Source of the DNA: Undibacterium sp. CCC3.4
GTDB lineage: Bacteria; Pseudomonadota; Gammaproteobacteria; Burkholderiales; Burkholderiaceae_D
Length of the DNA stretch: 64,000 bases
NCBI RefSeq assembly: GCF_034347425.1
Contig: NZ_CP133779.1
Coordinates: 372,001 to 436,000, forward strand
Direction of reading: 5' to 3'
Part shown: positions 19,519 through 27,632 of the stretch, piece after piece
Layout of the letters: every line of letters begins with the position of its first letter
Numbering within the stretch: the stretch's first letter is position 1
The notes under the pieces: model-generated
What the model was told of the DNA's origin: nothing
The model's database searches: none
The model's input: only the letters and a program-made list of their open reading frames with translations
Position numbers and translations under genes: made by a program

Positions 19519-20058
19519 TTAATGCCCCAGACATGGCCCGCAGTGCTGCCAGACAGGGTGAAATGGTCAACGTCATCCACATAGGCCTGAACCAGATGGT
19601 GAGCTCCGAACCATTAGGATTCGGTCTTTTCAGCGAAGCACAAACGGACTCCTAACGCAATAGAAGGGTTCCAAGCACTAATCCATGAAAATTTCAGAAC
19701 AGACTTGAAACCGAATATTGGTGCATTTTTTTCAAAGAAAATATCTTTTCGCGGACCCACAGTTACTAACTATAAATTTTCGCTGTTTTTAGTTACGAAT
19801 ATGCGCGAAAAACACTGTTGGTTTGCAATCTCATACGAAAACCTTCTAATCTTGGTTGCCCGATAGCAGTTTCTAAAAAATCCGTAGATTAGGGATTTGA
19901 ACCCCGATCAGCAGTCCAAAATCTTCGCACGTGTGATTGGCGGACCAAATATGACGCGATATGTATGTGGATTGGCATCATTTGCCAGTTATCAGATATA
20001 AATAGTATTCTAAAATTCAGTTCGCCGTTAACACGCGGTTTTTTTGGAGAAGACTGAG
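19519..20058. other. Non-coding stretch upstream of the first SDR gene
   Basis: About 540 bases. A 41-codon frame starting at the ATG near 19532 (MARSAARQGEMVNVIHIGLNQMVSS) has no recognisable family. The remainder, from 19660, is AT-rich with no coding signal and probably holds the SDR promoter. Nothing else was recognised. Confidence 0.4.
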
Positions 20059-20874
20059 ATGAACAAAACCATTTTGATTACCGGTGCGAGCAGTGGCATT
20101 GGTAAAGCGACCGCTAAACATTTTTGTGCCCAAGGCTGGAACGTCGTCGCGACCATGCGCAATCCTGATCGGGAGAAGGAACTTAGTGCCCTCGAGAACA
20201 CACTTGTCACGCGCCTTGACGTACTCGACAAGGAGTCAATCGATCAAGCGATGACCCGCGGTATCGAACGCTTTGGACGGATCGATGCATTGTTGAACAA
20301 TGCCGGGTACGGTGCCTACGGGCCGCTCGAAGCGTTCGACATGGACAGAATTCGGCGTCAGTTCGACACCAATGTCATTGGTCTTCTTGCGGTTACCAAA
20401 GCGGTACTGCCTCACATGCGTAGTCACCGATCGGGCACGATTGTCAACATTTCGTCCATCGGTGGCAAGATGGCATTTCCATTGGGCGCGCTTTACCACG
20501 GTACAAAATTCGCCGTCGAAGGGCTGTCTGAAGCCCTCTACTACGAACTCGAAGCCATCGGTGTCAAAATGAAAATTGTTGAACCAGGCTTGATTCATAC
20601 CGATTTTGGCGGTCGTTCCTTCGACTTCCGCAATGACGAGTCGATTGTTGAATATCAGCCTACGGTGCAACATCTGTTTTCCGCGTTTGGCTTCATGGCC
20701 CGGCAGGCATCGGCACCAGAGCTCGTGGCTGATGTGATCTTTGGCGCAGTAACCGACGGAACGAAGCAGCTTCGTTACACCGCTGGTGAGGACGCGCGGC
20801 AGTTTATCGCGAATCGCAAGTCTCAGGACGACGACACTTTCATCGGTGGGCTCAAGGCGCAGATGGGGCTCTGA
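20059..20874 (+). CDS. Short-chain dehydrogenase/reductase (classical SDR)
   Basis: A 271-residue NAD(P)-dependent oxidoreductase with the Rossmann motif TGASSGIG at residues 8-15, NNAGYG, the catalytic serine in NISSIGG, and the YxxxK pair in YHGTKF. The start at ATG 20059 is behind GGAGAAGACTGAG. A TTG at 20044 is less likely. It precedes a fragment of an AraC-type regulator, a common pairing for inducible SDRs. The sequence resembles the second SDR at 29.3-30.1 kb (same subfamily look: YH-TK, GEDA near the C-terminus). The substrate is unknown. Confidence 0.88.
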   Translation: MNKTILITGASSGIGKATAKHFCAQGWNVVATMRNPDREKELSALENTLVTRLDVLDKESIDQAMTRGIERFGRIDALLNNAGYGAYGPLEAFDMDRIRRQFDTNVIGLLAVTKAVLPHMRSHRSGTIVNISSIGGKMAFPLGALYHGTKFAVEGLSEALYYELEAIGVKMKIVEPGLIHTDFGGRSFDFRNDESIVEYQPTVQHLFSAFGFMARQASAPELVADVIFGAVTDGTKQLRYTAGEDARQFIANRKSQDDDTFIGGLKAQMGL

Positions 20875-20877
20875 TAG

Positions 20878-21006
20878 GTGAAATACGCCACTGAGTTTCT
20901 CGTCCAGCCTGGCTGGAAACTAATGATTGCCGATATGGGGCTCAATCTAGCCGAGGTCCTTCGACGCGCCGATTTGCCGGGGAATTTATTTGCCCGTAAG
21001 GATTCC
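20878..21006 (+). pseudogene. AraC-family regulator, N-terminal fragment
   Basis: The 43 codons KYATEFLVQPGWKLMIADMG...LNLAEVLRRADLPGNLFARKD match the beginning of AraC-type regulators with an arabinose-binding-like N-terminal domain (family length near 330). A GTG start follows the SDR stop by 3 bases. The gene is cut at 21007 by the left end of the second IS21 element. The rest of the gene is not found on the other side of that element, so a deletion has occurred. Confidence 0.65.
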
Positions 21007-21240
21007 TGGGTATTCCGGAGGAACGTGACCAGTGATTCCGGCATCGTGACCAGTCATTCCATTTTAACGTGACCGCCCATTCCGGGCGAACGTGACCGAT
21101 TTCATGCCTTTTGCGGAATCAGCGGTCACGATACCGGAATCAACGGTCACGATGCCGGAATGGCGTTGTACTGCCCAATAATAGTGTTACGCATTTTGCA
21201 ATCTACCGGGTACGCTTCTAGCCTTTTGACTGGAGAAAGT

Positions 21241-22764
21241 GTGCCCGCACCAAGGATCAATATGCGTAAAATCAAGGATGTATTACGGCTTAAGCTTGAC
21301 GCCAAACTGTCGCACCAACAGATCGCCGATGCGTTGGGGCTATCCAAGGGTGTCGTTACCAAGTACGTAGGCCTAGCTGCTGCCGCCGCTCTGGACTGGG
21401 CCGCAGTACAGAGCCTCGATGAGGCCGCGCTGGAGCGACGCCTGTTGGTTGGCTCCCAAAAAACACGCGATTATGTACAACCCGATTACGGTCGCATACA
21501 CCACGAGTTGCGGCGCAAAGGCATGACATTAATGCTGCTCTGGGAGGAACACCGCGCCGACTATGCGGACCAGCAGACCTATGCCTACTCACAATTTTGC
21601 GATAACTACCGGCGCTTCGCAAAGCAACTTAAACGCTCAATGCGCCAAGTCCACCGTGCTGGCGAGAAGCTGTTTATCGATTATGCTGGCCCCACCATCG
21701 CTCTCACCGATGGTGGCCGAGCGCACATCTTCGTGGCCTCGATGGGAGCCTCCAGCTACACCTACGCATGTGCCACACCGCATGAAACAATGGCCGACTG
21801 GCTCGAATCGACGGCGCGTGCGCTGGCATTTTATGGTGGCGTCACTCAGCTCATCGTGCCGGATAATCCGAAGGCAATGATCGCCGACGCCAACCGCTAC
21901 GAACCGCGCAGCAACGACACTGTGCTCGACTTTGCGCGTCACTATGGCACCTCCATTTTACCGGCACGCCCTTACCATCCGCAGGACAAGGCCAAGGCAG
22001 AATCAGCGGTGCAAATCGTCGAACGCTGGATCATGGCCCGTCTGCGCCACCAGCAGTTTAGTAGTGTGCACGAGGTCAATCAGGCGATGATGCCCTTGCT
22101 GACACAGCTTAACGATAAGCCATTCCAGAAGCTCCCTGGTAGCCGCGCCAGCACCTTCGCCGAGATTGATGCGCCAGCCTTGCTGTCGTTGCCGCTACAA
22201 CGCTACGAAATGGCCCACTTCAAAACTGTCAAGGTTCATATTGACTACCACGTCGAAGTCGAGCGCCATCGCTATAGTGTGCCGCAAACTCTAGTGGGTC
22301 AGGAACTCGAAGCGCGCATCACCACAACTGCGGTGGAGTTACTGCATCGCGGCCAACGTGTCGCCAGTCACATTCGTAACGCCCGTGTCGGGGGCTTTAC
22401 CACCATTGCCACACACATGCCAGCGGCGCACCGTGCCCAGATGGAGTGGACGCCGCAGCGCTTGATCCACTGGGGCGAGAGCATTGGTCCTGCGTGCGCC
22501 GAGGCGGTCACGCGTTTGATGGCAGAAAACCGACATCCTGAGCATGGCTACCGCGCTTGTCTGGGTCTGCTGTCGCTGGCCAAGCGTTACGGTAAGGGAC
22601 GACTTGAGGCGGCTTGCATGCTGGCCCTGCAGATCGGCGCGTGCCAGTATCGCCACGTGAATGACATTCTGAAGAACAACCGCGACCAGAGTGTTCCAGT
22701 GGCTGCCGATGAATGGATTAGCCCAGAGCATGCCCACTTGCGTGGCCCTGGTTACTATCAATAA
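21241..22764 (+). CDS. istA: IS21-family transposase IstA (IS408-like group)
   Basis: The DDE transposase of the second IS21 element. The start is GTG at 21241 (PAPRINMRKIKDVLRLKLDA) behind GGAGAAA. An upstream extension to 21160 lies in the terminal repeat zone and is rejected. The 507-residue protein has an N-terminal helix-turn-helix (LSHQQIADALGLSKGVVTKYV) and the catalytic core with Asp in LFIDYAGPT, Asp in IVPDNPKAM and Glu in DKAKAESAVQ. It looks intact. It is only distantly like the IstA at 12-13.6 kb. Confidence 0.9.
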   Translation: MPAPRINMRKIKDVLRLKLDAKLSHQQIADALGLSKGVVTKYVGLAAAAALDWAAVQSLDEAALERRLLVGSQKTRDYVQPDYGRIHHELRRKGMTLMLLWEEHRADYADQQTYAYSQFCDNYRRFAKQLKRSMRQVHRAGEKLFIDYAGPTIALTDGGRAHIFVASMGASSYTYACATPHETMADWLESTARALAFYGGVTQLIVPDNPKAMIADANRYEPRSNDTVLDFARHYGTSILPARPYHPQDKAKAESAVQIVERWIMARLRHQQFSSVHEVNQAMMPLLTQLNDKPFQKLPGSRASTFAEIDAPALLSLPLQRYEMAHFKTVKVHIDYHVEVERHRYSVPQTLVGQELEARITTTAVELLHRGQRVASHIRNARVGGFTTIATHMPAAHRAQMEWTPQRLIHWGESIGPACAEAVTRLMAENRHPEHGYRACLGLLSLAKRYGKGRLEAACMLALQIGACQYRHVNDILKNNRDQSVPVAADEWISPEHAHLRGPGYYQ

Positions 22765-22775
22765 GGAATAAGACG

Positions 22776-23543
22776 ATGATGATGCACACCACACTGGCGC
22801 AACTGCGCACCTTGAAACTGGACGGCCTGGCGGCAGGCCTTGAAGAACAAATGGCACAGCCCGGCGTGACCGCCTTGAGCTTCGAGGAACGCATCGCGCT
22901 ACTGATTGATCGCGAAGTCCATGCTCGCAATGACCGCAAGTTGTTGCGCCTGCTAAAAAATGCGCATTTAAAATATGGGCAGGCGGCGATTGAGGATATT
23001 GACGTTCGCGCTGGTCGCGGAATTGACCGGCGCGAGGTAATGAGTCTGGCTTTGGGCGACTGGGTCAGCGCCGGGCACAGTGTATTGGTGACGGGGCCAA
23101 CGGGGGCTGGAAAATCATGGCTGGCGTGCGCACTGGCGCAATACGCATGCCGGCGGGGTTACTCAGCAATTTACCAACGCGTCCCGCGCTTGCAGGAAGA
23201 ACTACGCATCCGGCACGGCAGTGGCGTCTTCGGCAAATGGTTACTGCAGTTGGCAAAAACCGACGTATTGGTGCTTGATGACTGGGGGATGGGTAGCATC
23301 GATGGCATGACACGTTCGGACTTGCTTGAGATTATTGATGACCGAGCGGGCCACAAGGCCACTATCATCACCAGCCAATTGCCAGTCGAGCACTGGCATG
23401 CGTGGATCGGTGACGCCACCATTGCCGATGCCATTCTGGACCGCATCATGCAGCGCAACCACCGTTTTACGCTGACCGGCGATTCGCTGCGCACGGAGCG
23501 CCCTAAAATCATCAAAAAGGAGAAAAACATCGACCTATCGTGA
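22776..23543 (+). CDS. istB: IS21-family helper ATPase IstB
   Basis: A 255-residue AAA+ ATPase partner of the preceding IstA, 11 bases downstream. Walker A is GPTGAGKSW near residue 110 and Walker B is VLVLDDWGM near residue 165. The sensor region IITSQLPVEHWHAWIGD is typical. The protein is complete and ends before the right terminal repeats. Confidence 0.9.
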   Translation: MMMHTTLAQLRTLKLDGLAAGLEEQMAQPGVTALSFEERIALLIDREVHARNDRKLLRLLKNAHLKYGQAAIEDIDVRAGRGIDRREVMSLALGDWVSAGHSVLVTGPTGAGKSWLACALAQYACRRGYSAIYQRVPRLQEELRIRHGSGVFGKWLLQLAKTDVLVLDDWGMGSIDGMTRSDLLEIIDDRAGHKATIITSQLPVEHWHAWIGDATIADAILDRIMQRNHRFTLTGDSLRTERPKIIKKEKNIDLS

Positions 23544-23634
23544 CCGTAGAGGTTAAAATTTGACCGCGTAACGCCATCTTATGCGCAGCGGTCACGTTCA
23601 CCAGAATGAGCGGTCACGTTCGCCGGAATACCCA

Positions 23635-24120
23635 GTTGACTGGTACAGCCGGAAGCTGCTGTCTTGGCGGTTGTCGAACACGATGGATGCGGGGTTTTGC
23701 GTGGACTGCTTGGAAGAAGCCATAAAATGGCATGGAACGCCGGAGATTTTTAATACCGATCAGGGTGCGCAGTTTACCAGCCAGGCCTTTACTGGGCTGC
23801 TGCTTAGAAACGGCATCAAAATCAGTATGGACGGTTGCGGTCGGGCGCTGGATAATATTTTTGTTGAGCGCTTATGGCGCAGTGTGAAATATGAAGAAGT
23901 GTATTTGAAAAAGCATGAAAGTATGCCGGAATTGGTGATCGGCTTGGCGAACTATTTTATGTTCTACAACGCTGAGCGTAAACATCAATCATTGGGTTAT
24001 CAAACACCGGAAACGGTGTATAGCTCAGGCGTGGGCGGTGGTGCCAAGATCGTGAATAAATTTGGTGCTGAACTGCCTGATTCAAAAATGCAGGAAAAGA
24101 AAAGCACGGTAGTGATGTAG
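23635..24120 (+). pseudogene. IS3-family transposase OrfB, C-terminal fragment
   Basis: About 160 residues of the integrase core: VDWYSRKLLSWRLSNTMDAGFCVDCLEEAI, then the second catalytic Asp in NTDQGAQFTS and the Glu in VERLWRSVKYEEVYLK, and the typical C-terminal HQSLGYQTPETVY. The first catalytic Asp lies upstream and is lost, cut at 23634 by IS21 copy 2. It cannot be functional. Confidence 0.88.
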
Positions 24121-24207
24121 TGCGAATAACGGGGCAGCGCCGTGCAGCTGTGGCAGAAACAGGCACTATCTTAAACTCTTTGAATAATTGTCTGGACTTA
24201 GGGGGCA
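23635..24207 (+). mobile_element. IS3-family remnant (right half only)
   Basis: The 3' half of an IS3-type orfB and the right terminal repeat (ending GGGGGCA at 24207, preceded by TTGTCTGGACTTA) remain. The left half, orfA and the left repeat are missing, removed at the junction with IS21 copy 2. Confidence 0.8.
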
Positions 24208-25012
24208 ACTTTAGTTCTGCCCCTTTAATATGGGCCGCCGTGTCCTTCCCAGCTTCTGGGGGAACCAGTGGATCGTCTGACCCATGCAACACAAGCGTTG
24301 GAGCACTTATGTTGGCTAGCCGTGATCTTAAGTCACCGGTTGCTGCGATGGCCGCGATGTGCCGCCAAAACCCGCTTGGGTTGTATGCACGTTTGACTTC
24401 GGCCAAGGCTTGCTCACGTTGTGCGGATTCCTCAAACGGATAGCCTCGCCCGGCAATCAATTGAGAAAAGGCAACGCAATGTGCGAGGTAGGCCTGTTCA
24501 TCTTTCAACGGATGTGGCGCGGGCGATGTCATCGCCGCCATCACTGCAGGGCTGGCCTGCGGTAGATCACGATTGCCAGTACTCGACATCATGGAAACCA
24601 GAGATAAAACGCGTTCAGCATGCTCGCTGGCCAACAGTTGTGCAATCATGCCGCCCATTGATCTCCCAACCACGTGCGCTCGTTTGATCATCAACGAATT
24701 GAGAAGTTCTACAGCGTCGTTCGCCATATCGAACAGCGTATAAGGCATATTGGGCGTTTCGCCGCGAGAGATTGCATCGGCAATTGCAGCCAGATTTGGC
24801 ATCGACGCGCTATGGAAGTGGGTTGAAAGGCCAGCGTCGCGATTGTCAAAGCGGATCACGCGGTAGCCTTGATTGGCCAGTAGCTGGCAAAACGATTCGC
24901 TCCAACGAATCATCTGCGTACCCAGACCGGAAATCAGCAGAACAGCTTCCGCCTCGTGATTACCAAAACAATCGTATTCAATTTCAATTCCGTTCGCTTT
25001 AATCTTGGGCAT
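24208..25012 (-). pseudogene. Alpha/beta hydrolase truncated at the C-terminus by an IS3 element
   Basis: The start at ATG 25012 (MPKIKANGIEIEYDCFG) gives about 268 genuine residues with an HG-like LLISGLGTQ, the nucleophile elbow GRSMGG (Ser118), and the acid in LHGSDDPLVP. The frame then runs into the IS3 right end and reads foreign codons (LPPKSRQLF and on) to 23957. The usual catalytic histidine near the C-terminus lies beyond the cut and is not present, so the enzyme is probably inactive. It lies downstream of a MarR-type gene on the same strand. Confidence 0.82.
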
Positions 25013-25159
25013 GATGTGTGGCAATTAAATGTTTTTGTGTTGCGCGCCTTTTGGGAGCGCTCCGGTATCTCGTTTGGTCGGCGTCACTACAGCACCACGG
25101 TTGCACCACCAGACTGTGCAAGTAGCCCCGTACCCAGCAAATCATCGCGATAGCCTTGC

Positions 25160-25591
25160 TCATGAGATTGCTAAGTTTGGAGTGTGTGCAAGCGTTACCA
25201 GTGCTGCGGAAACCATCTCAAGCGCTGCGGGGGCGATTGATGCAACGGCTTCGGTGCAAATGCTATCGGCAGTCTCGCGTGCGGCGCTTACCAGCGCACG
25301 CCCGGCTGGGCGAAGCACGGCCTGACGAAATCCATTCGCACCGTCGCGCACCACGAGGCCGATCTTCTCGAGCACGATCAACTGACGCAGCACAGCCGAT
25401 TGAGGCTGCCCCATCGGACGCACGAGTGCCGGAATGCTTACCCGACCACCGTCCGCTTGCGCAAGCAAATTCAGCAGCGCAAAGTCGTTGAAACTGATGC
25501 CATGGTAAATGCCCAACTCGTCGTCAAGCTTGAGTTGCAGGCTGGCGTGGGCACTGTGTAGCGCCAAACAGAAGCCGAGATTCGTGTGCAT
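25160..25591 (-). CDS. MarR-like winged-helix regulator
   Basis: A 143-residue protein starting at MHTNLGFCLALHSAHASLQLKLDDELGIYHGISFNDFALLNLLAQA, a typical MarR N-terminal helix pair. A winged helix-turn-helix follows (VSIPALVRPMGQPQSAVLRQLIVLEKIGLVVRD). The ATG overlaps the stop of the upstream GIY-YIG gene by one base (TGATG), so the two are coupled. A candidate target is the doubled CCCGGG site upstream of the first gene of this operon. The longer upstream start lies within the GIY-YIG frame and is rejected. Confidence 0.8.
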   Translation of the reverse strand: MHTNLGFCLALHSAHASLQLKLDDELGIYHGISFNDFALLNLLAQADGGRVSIPALVRPMGQPQSAVLRQLIVLEKIGLVVRDGANGFRQAVLRPAGRALVSAARETADSICTEAVASIAPAALEMVSAALVTLAHTPNLAIS

Positions 25592-25956
25592 CAAGGTTGA
25601 CTCCTCGGTTCGTGGTAGCCGAGTTCGCCGACACAAGGGATTTCCTGGCACCACAGGCTAACCAGCATTTCCAATTCTTGTGCGGCATTGAACGCTGGAT
25701 CTTCGCCTGGTTTGACCATGTCGATTACTTCGAAGATAAAATTGGTCTCGCCATACGCGAGCCAGTCCTGCGCAAGCCTCGCATTGCGATGCAGTCCATG
25801 CTGCAGCTCAAAACGATGCCGGTTGAGTGTGCCCTGAACGTTCGTACTTCCGGCAACCAACGCTCGACCCGTGATCTGGTTACGGATAGCATATACGCCG
25901 GCTCGGGTTTTCGTCTCCAGATACTGTCGTTTCAGGGTTTTTCTGTTTGTCATCAT
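25591..25956 (-). CDS. GIY-YIG nuclease-fold protein
   Basis: A 121-residue protein beginning MMTNRKTLKRQYLETKTRAGVYAIRN. The GVYAI and ALVAGSTNV segments match the GIY and YIG strands with substitution, and the following helix has NRHRFEL where the family arginine sits. A glutamate in NAAQELEML could be the metal ligand. The YIG tyrosine position reads VAG, so the canonical motif is altered and nuclease activity is uncertain. ATG 25956 or 25953 both follow AAGGATTG. It is coupled to the MarR gene downstream and adjoins DUF2239 upstream. Confidence 0.75.
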   Translation of the reverse strand: MMTNRKTLKRQYLETKTRAGVYAIRNQITGRALVAGSTNVQGTLNRHRFELQHGLHRNARLAQDWLAYGETNFIFEVIDMVKPGEDPAFNAAQELEMLVSLWCQEIPCVGELGYHEPRSQP

Positions 25957-25979
25957 CAATCCTTGGTGTTCCAAATGAG

Positions 25980-26618
25980 TCACGGTGCAAGCGATGGCAC
26001 TTCTGTCAGCGGCAGTTGATCAGCCAGGTACCTGAGGTAATCGCGAACGTCGACCGGCCAAGCTTCGGTTTGTTGGCGAAACTTGGCCGCATCGTTTGCG
26101 AACAGCGCACGCGAGGCCTCTTCAAAGCCAGCCATATCACCTGCGATGGCTGACATGAAGTGGTAAGCACGTTCATTCGCCCGGCGCTGCCGGTCTCGGT
26201 CCCCGTTGGCCCGGCGTGCCTCATCAACCAGTTTCCGCAAAGTCACCGATGCACCGCCTGGCTGTGCAGCCAACCAATCCCAGTGGCGCGGCAGCAGCGT
26301 GACTTCTCGCGCGACAACCCCAAGCTTTGGTCGACCACGGCCACGTGGCTCACCCGGTTCCTCGGAATTGATTAGTGCCGATTCGTTTCCTTGAAGCTGA
26401 CAGCCCTCTGGAGGCAGACGTGCCAACATATCGGCATCGCTTCCTCGAATGTCAATTTCGACCACTTGGCCAGTCTGGTCGCAGAATGTCAGCAGTGGAC
26501 TGGATGCGTCAGACGCCAGAGCGTGTTTCACAGCCAATGCATTGACCGTCAAGCTGCCATAGGCGATGCGCTGGTGGCCATTGAAGCTGGTATAGGAAGG
26601 TGTAGCGGTATCAATCAT
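25980..26618 (-). CDS. DUF2239 family protein
   Basis: A 212-residue protein of unknown function. The N-terminal part TSFNGHQRIAYGSLTVNALAVKHAL and the basic core RGRGRPKLGVVAREVTLLPRHWDWLAAQPGGASVTLRKLVDEARR are the marks of the family. The second half is helical and charged. The RGRGRPK stretch looks like an AT-hook-type DNA contact. It is the first gene of an apparent operon DUF2239 - GIY-YIG - MarR, with a twin CCCGGG site upstream. No enzymatic motif is visible. I cannot assign a role. Confidence 0.8.
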   Translation of the reverse strand: MIDTATPSYTSFNGHQRIAYGSLTVNALAVKHALASDASSPLLTFCDQTGQVVEIDIRGSDADMLARLPPEGCQLQGNESALINSEEPGEPRGRGRPKLGVVAREVTLLPRHWDWLAAQPGGASVTLRKLVDEARRANGDRDRQRRANERAYHFMSAIAGDMAGFEEASRALFANDAAKFRQQTEAWPVDVRDYLRYLADQLPLTEVPSLAP

Positions 26619-26646
26619 GGGAATATTTAGCTTGAATTGGATCAGT

Positions 26647-26694
26647 AATAATACCCGGGTTAAATTACCGTGTCAATAATACCCGGGTTAAATT
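26647..26694. promoter_or_regulatory. Twin 20-bp direct repeat with CCCGGG core upstream of the DUF2239 operon
   Basis: AATAATACCCGGGTTAAATT occurs twice, at 26647-26666 and 26675-26694, in identical form and 28 bases apart. Each copy is centred on an ACCCGGGT palindrome. It lies 29 bases upstream of the DUF2239 start codon, where a repressor or activator would act. Confidence 0.7.
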
Positions 26695-26866
26695 TGAGGC
26701 ATGCTGCTTCTGTGACTGACGCATCGGCACTGCCATGATTCCCCTCGGTTGCCCGACCAGCGCGTTCATACGAACCCCTATCAACTAAGGAGTTCCAAAT
26801 CACCACTTCAGTGCCATGGTCAGGGCCACTGTTTTTTGGCTTGAAGACCAACAGCGAGGAGGCAGC

Positions 26867-27031
26867 ATGAACACGAGTAGGCAAATTACATCGCCCAAAC
26901 CGCGTAAACGGTGCGCTGTGTACTGCCGAGTATTAAGTGACGAGCGGCTGGAACAGGAATTCAAGTCCATCGATGCCCAAAAAAAGCCTGGCCAATCGTA
27001 TGTTGCCGGCCAACGAACTAAAGCTTGGATA
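26867..27031 (+). pseudogene. Large serine recombinase, N-terminal fragment
   Basis: After a strong GAGGAGG ribosome site, ATG 26867 opens a frame with PRKRCAVYCRVLSDERLEQEFKSIDAQKKPGQSYVAGQR, matching the catalytic N-terminus of long serine recombinases (usually 500 or more residues). Cys20 and Arg21 then Val-Leu-Ser occupy the place of the YxRxS motif. Homology stops at about 27031, just before a palindromic repeat begins. The rest of the recombinase is absent. Confidence 0.72.
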
Positions 27032-27070
27032 AATGCCGTATACCTCGTCGTTCCTGCATGCCGCAGCCTC

Positions 27071-27193
27071 GTCATTCCCGCATGCTTTTGGCGGGAACCC
27101 AGTGTCGTTTTCAGCACTGAAAACACCATCATTTCTGGCATTTTCAGTTAACCACGAACGCCGCTGGATTCCTGCCAAAAGCGCGCAGGAATG
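27071..27193 (-). repeat. Palindromic repeat, copy A
   Basis: This 123-base unit has outer arms GTCATTCCCGCATGCTTTTG... and ...GCGCGCAGGAATG around an inner ACTGAAAA/ATTTTCAGT hairpin. It is an inverted near-copy of the unit at 28921-29045. It separates the broken serine recombinase from the broken PrlF gene. Confidence 0.75.
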
Positions 27194-27378
27194 GGCAATC
27201 GCTGCCAGTCGCTTGGTGGCATTTTTCTTGGTGAGGAGAGCACGACTTCGCCGCTAGGACGGATAGGGTAGTGAATCTTGTCCCGCTTGCTCAGCCTCAA
27301 GGCACGGCGAACTATTTCCGGCACCCTGGTCTGGTAACGGTCGGTTAGAGTGGATTCAACTTCAAAGATGGCAGCCAT
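27148..27378 (-). pseudogene. PrlF/SohA-type antitoxin, C-terminally truncated
   Basis: The frame MAAIFEVESTLTDRYQTRVPEIVRRALRLSKRDKIHYPIRPSGEVVLS matches the AbrB-like N-terminal domain of PrlF (SohA), the antitoxin of the YhaV ribonuclease toxin. After about 61 genuine residues the frame enters palindromic repeat copy A and ends with unrelated codons. The normal protein has about 110 residues. No YhaV toxin gene is visible nearby, so this is the relic of a toxin-antitoxin pair. Confidence 0.7.
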
Positions 27379-27632
27379 AGCGCACTCCGATTAAAAGGAT
27401 GTACAGCACATGGTGATGGCATTACCCAAAAGGCAAATTTCTGCACAAAGAGCTAGTGTGGATGTCCACATCAGTGAAACTCCTCACTCTGTGGCATCAA
27501 GTTTAGTGAGATATTCCATTCACCAAATTTTACGTAGAAATACCGGTAACGACGAAGTGCAACTGAAGGTGTATCACGGTTGGTGGGAAGCACTGGCTTT
27601 GTCGAATAAAATAAAATGACAGGAGACAAGCT

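Larger units (their letters stand above)
21007..23634 (+). mobile_element. Complete IS21-family element (copy 2, a different type from copy 1)
   Basis: Both ends begin TGGGTATTCCGG when read inward (left from 21007, right end at 23634). Each end has several spaced repeats of the unit ATTCCGG...CGTGACC on the left and the same in inverse on the right. The total is 2628 bases with intact istA and istB. Flanks ATTCC and GTTGA do not match, so no target duplication is visible. The left side cuts an AraC gene and the right side cuts an IS3 transposase, so the insertion was followed or accompanied by a deletion. Confidence 0.85.
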
